Positions 12,101 through 12,640 of a stretch of 12,640 bases of DNA are shown here, one piece after another. This stretch comes from an uncultured Oscillibacter sp. GTDB taxonomy: Bacteria > Bacillota > Clostridia > Oscillospirales > Oscillospiraceae. Every line of letters begins with the position of its first letter. Position 1 is the first letter of the stretch. Under the pieces are notes generated by a model. The model did not search any database and had not been told where the DNA came from. It saw only the letters and a program-made list of their open reading frames with translations. Where the stretch lies: assembly GCF_910579365.1 (NCBI RefSeq), contig NZ_CAJTUX010000075.1:1-12640 (forward strand), read 5' to 3'. The position numbers and the translations under genes were made by a program.

Positions 12101-12115
12101 GAGTGGGAGTAAATA
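12101..12115 (+). repeat. Right attachment-site core (candidate attR)
   Basis: GAGTGGGAGTAAATA matches 1616-1630 with one mismatch. The following bases lead directly into the leader of the TnpW-like gene of the outer element. Joining the left and right flanks at this repeat would place the repA-like 3' end about 57 bp before the TnpW-like start. Confidence 0.6.
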
Positions 12116-12172
12116 GCGCCCACTTTTCGGACAAATGTCCACCATGAAAATTTCAAAAACAAGGAGTTGCCT

Positions 12173-12355
12173 ATGGAACATATCAGCTACAAGAAGCAGA
12201 CCGAGATTGTCAATTTCCAGGGTCGGGAAATCCCGCTGGAAAACCTCACGCCCATTCTCTCCCCGGAACAGGAGGCGGCGAAGCGCCGGGAGTTGGAGCA
12301 GCGGCTTTATGAGGTGTTCCGCAAGTACCAGCAGAGGGAAACACCCGCCTCGTGA
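12173..12355 (+). CDS. tnpW: TnpW-like small protein of the outer element
   Basis: The start is set at ATG 12173, with AAGGAG 7 nt before it; an upstream in-frame ATG at 12167 lacks proper spacing. The 60-residue protein begins MEHISYKKQTEIVNFQGREI, has PILSPEQEAAKRRELEQRLY and ends KYQQRETPAS. It resembles the transposon-encoded TnpW proteins found beside TnpX-type recombinases in Tn4451-like elements. The N-terminal half may be a small beta structure, and the C-terminal half is a charged helix. No function is firmly known. It is followed by a hairpin that overlaps the recombinase promoter. Confidence 0.75.
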   Translation: MEHISYKKQTEIVNFQGREIPLENLTPILSPEQEAAKRRELEQRLYEVFRKYQQRETPAS

Positions 12356-12371
12356 TTTTTTCAGATAGAGA

Positions 12372-12400
12372 TTGATTTGCGGGGCTGCTGACGGTATAAT
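12372..12400 (+). promoter_or_regulatory. Promoter of the serine recombinase
   Basis: TTGATT (12372-12377) and a perfect TATAAT (12395-12400) are separated by 17 nt. The start would fall near 12407, leaving a leader of about 38 nt with AAAGGGAG before the recombinase ATG. The -10 box sits in the loop of a terminator-like hairpin. Confidence 0.7.
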
Positions 12401-12427
12401 GAAGCTGTCAGCAGCTCCGTTTCTTTT
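12381..12427 (+). terminator. Terminator-like hairpin enclosing the recombinase -10 box
   Basis: GGGGCTGCTGAC (12381-12392) and GTCAGCAGCTCC (12407-12418) form a 12-bp stem with one G-U pair and a 14-nt loop. GTTTCTTTT follows. It would end transcripts coming from the TnpW-like gene. Transcripts started inside it contain only the right arm and would not fold this hairpin. Confidence 0.65.
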
Positions 12428-12444
12428 CAGAAAGGGAGCGCAAA

Positions 12445-12640
12445 ATGAACAATCGAATTGACGCGATCTATGCAAGACAGTCCATTGACAAGAAAGATAG
12501 TATTTCTATCGAAGGCCAGATTGAGTTTTGCAAATATGAGTTGAGGGGTGGAAGCTGCCGGGAGTATCAAGATAAGGGTTACAGTGGTAAGAATACGGAC
12601 AGGCCCCAGTTTCAAATGCTGGTAGAGGACATCAAGCGCG
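12445..12640 (+). CDS. Large serine recombinase, N-terminal part (runs off the right edge)
   Basis: AAAGGGAG lies 6 nt before ATG 12445. The 65 visible residues begin MNNRIDAIYARQSIDKKDSI, with nucleophile S13 in the YARQS motif, then SIEGQIEFCKYEL and YQDKGYSGKNTDRPQFQML. This is the resolvase catalytic domain of TnpX-type large serine recombinases, which excise and insert Tn4451-like elements without other factors. The resolvase-conserved GYSGKNTDRPxF segment is intact. The usual recombinase and zinc-ribbon domains would lie beyond the window. Adjacent to the TnpW-like gene, it most likely mobilises the outer element, not the inner one, which has its own integrase. Confidence 0.93.
   Translation, partial: MNNRIDAIYARQSIDKKDSISIEGQIEFCKYELRGGSCREYQDKGYSGKNTDRPQFQMLVEDIKR

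Larger units (their letters stand above)
1616..12115. mobile_element. Inner integrative mobilizable element with tyrosine integrase and redox cargo
   Basis: About 10.5 kb lies between GAGTGGGAATAAATA (1616-1630) and GAGTGGGAGTAAATA (12101-12115), a 15-bp direct repeat with one mismatch. Inside are every module of an integrative mobilizable element: tyrosine integrase at the left end, XRE repressor, excisionase-like HTH protein, RepA-like ATPase, a candidate origin, a candidate oriT and a MobV relaxase. A two-component system and a redox operon follow as cargo. No type IV secretion genes are present, so transfer would need a helper element. Paired GGCTACA sites sit just inside both ends. The exact crossover point cannot be fixed from one sequence. 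Confidence 0.7.
1..12640. mobile_element. Outer integrative/mobilizable element (partial, interrupted)
   Basis: The two flanks of the window fit one clostridial integrative element. On the left are mobC, a Cys-rich VLP protein and a RepA N-terminal protein; on the right are a TnpW-like protein and a large serine recombinase. In known Tn4451-like and related elements these families sit together, with the serine recombinase near one end. Here they are separated by about 10.5 kb belonging to a second element with its own tyrosine integrase and relaxase. Neither outer end is in the window, so the size and boundaries are unknown. That both flanks belong to one element is an inference from gene content. 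Confidence 0.55.

Noticed and set aside
12016..12102. 28-residue plus-strand ORF at the right end of the inner element
   Set aside because: No ribosome binding site or recognisable family; kept only as a note because it contains the second flanking repeat.
12135..12368. 77-residue ORF overlapping the TnpW-like gene
   Set aside because: Out of frame with the family-like TnpW sequence and Arg/Ser-rich; the AAGGAG spacing supports ATG 12173 instead.

Overview
The window reads as accessory DNA of a gut-type member of the Clostridia (Oscillospiraceae/Lachnospiraceae-like). This rests on the moderately GC-rich coding sequence, strong AGGAGG-type ribosome binding sites, and a set of families typical of clostridial integrative elements: MobC, Cys-rich VLP, RepA N-terminal domain, TnpW-like protein, large serine recombinase, Tn916-type integrase, MobV relaxase and DUF6061. 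No ordinary chromosomal housekeeping gene is visible.

My main reading is that one element is inserted in another. The outer element contributes positions 1 to about 1615 and about 12116 to the end: mobC and a small damaged-looking ORF (minus strand), a Cys-rich VLP protein, a RepA N-terminal-type protein with a ragged 3' end, then a TnpW-like protein and the start of a TnpX-type serine recombinase running off the right edge. The inner element is about 10.5 kb. It is bounded by a 15-bp near-identical direct repeat (1616-1630 and 12101-12115), with paired 11-bp-period GGCTACA sites just inside each end that look like arm sites for its tyrosine integrase.

From left to right the inner element has: a terminator; the integrase and an XRE repressor on the minus strand; a divergent promoter region with inverted AAGTACA half-sites; an excisionase-like HTH protein and a RepA-like AAA ATPase on the plus strand; a 9-bp repeat array that may be a replication origin; a small conserved hypothetical protein; a gene-free stretch with an oriT-like inverted repeat plus nick motif; a MobV (Pre/Mob) relaxase; a terminator; and a small hypothetical protein.

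The cargo (7576-11576) is a two-component system (minus strand) divergent from a three-gene redox operon: a 48-residue membrane CXXC protein of the CD1871A type, a polytopic NapH/CcoG-like iron-sulfur membrane protein, and a TlpA-like thioredoxin lipoprotein. I infer a module that moves electrons through the membrane to an extracytoplasmic thiol protein, switched by the neighbouring kinase/regulator. It is the best candidate here for a little-described system. A DUF6061-like gene with an abnormal tail lies between the cargo and the right end of the inner element.

All family assignments come from reading translations and motifs; no database search was run.
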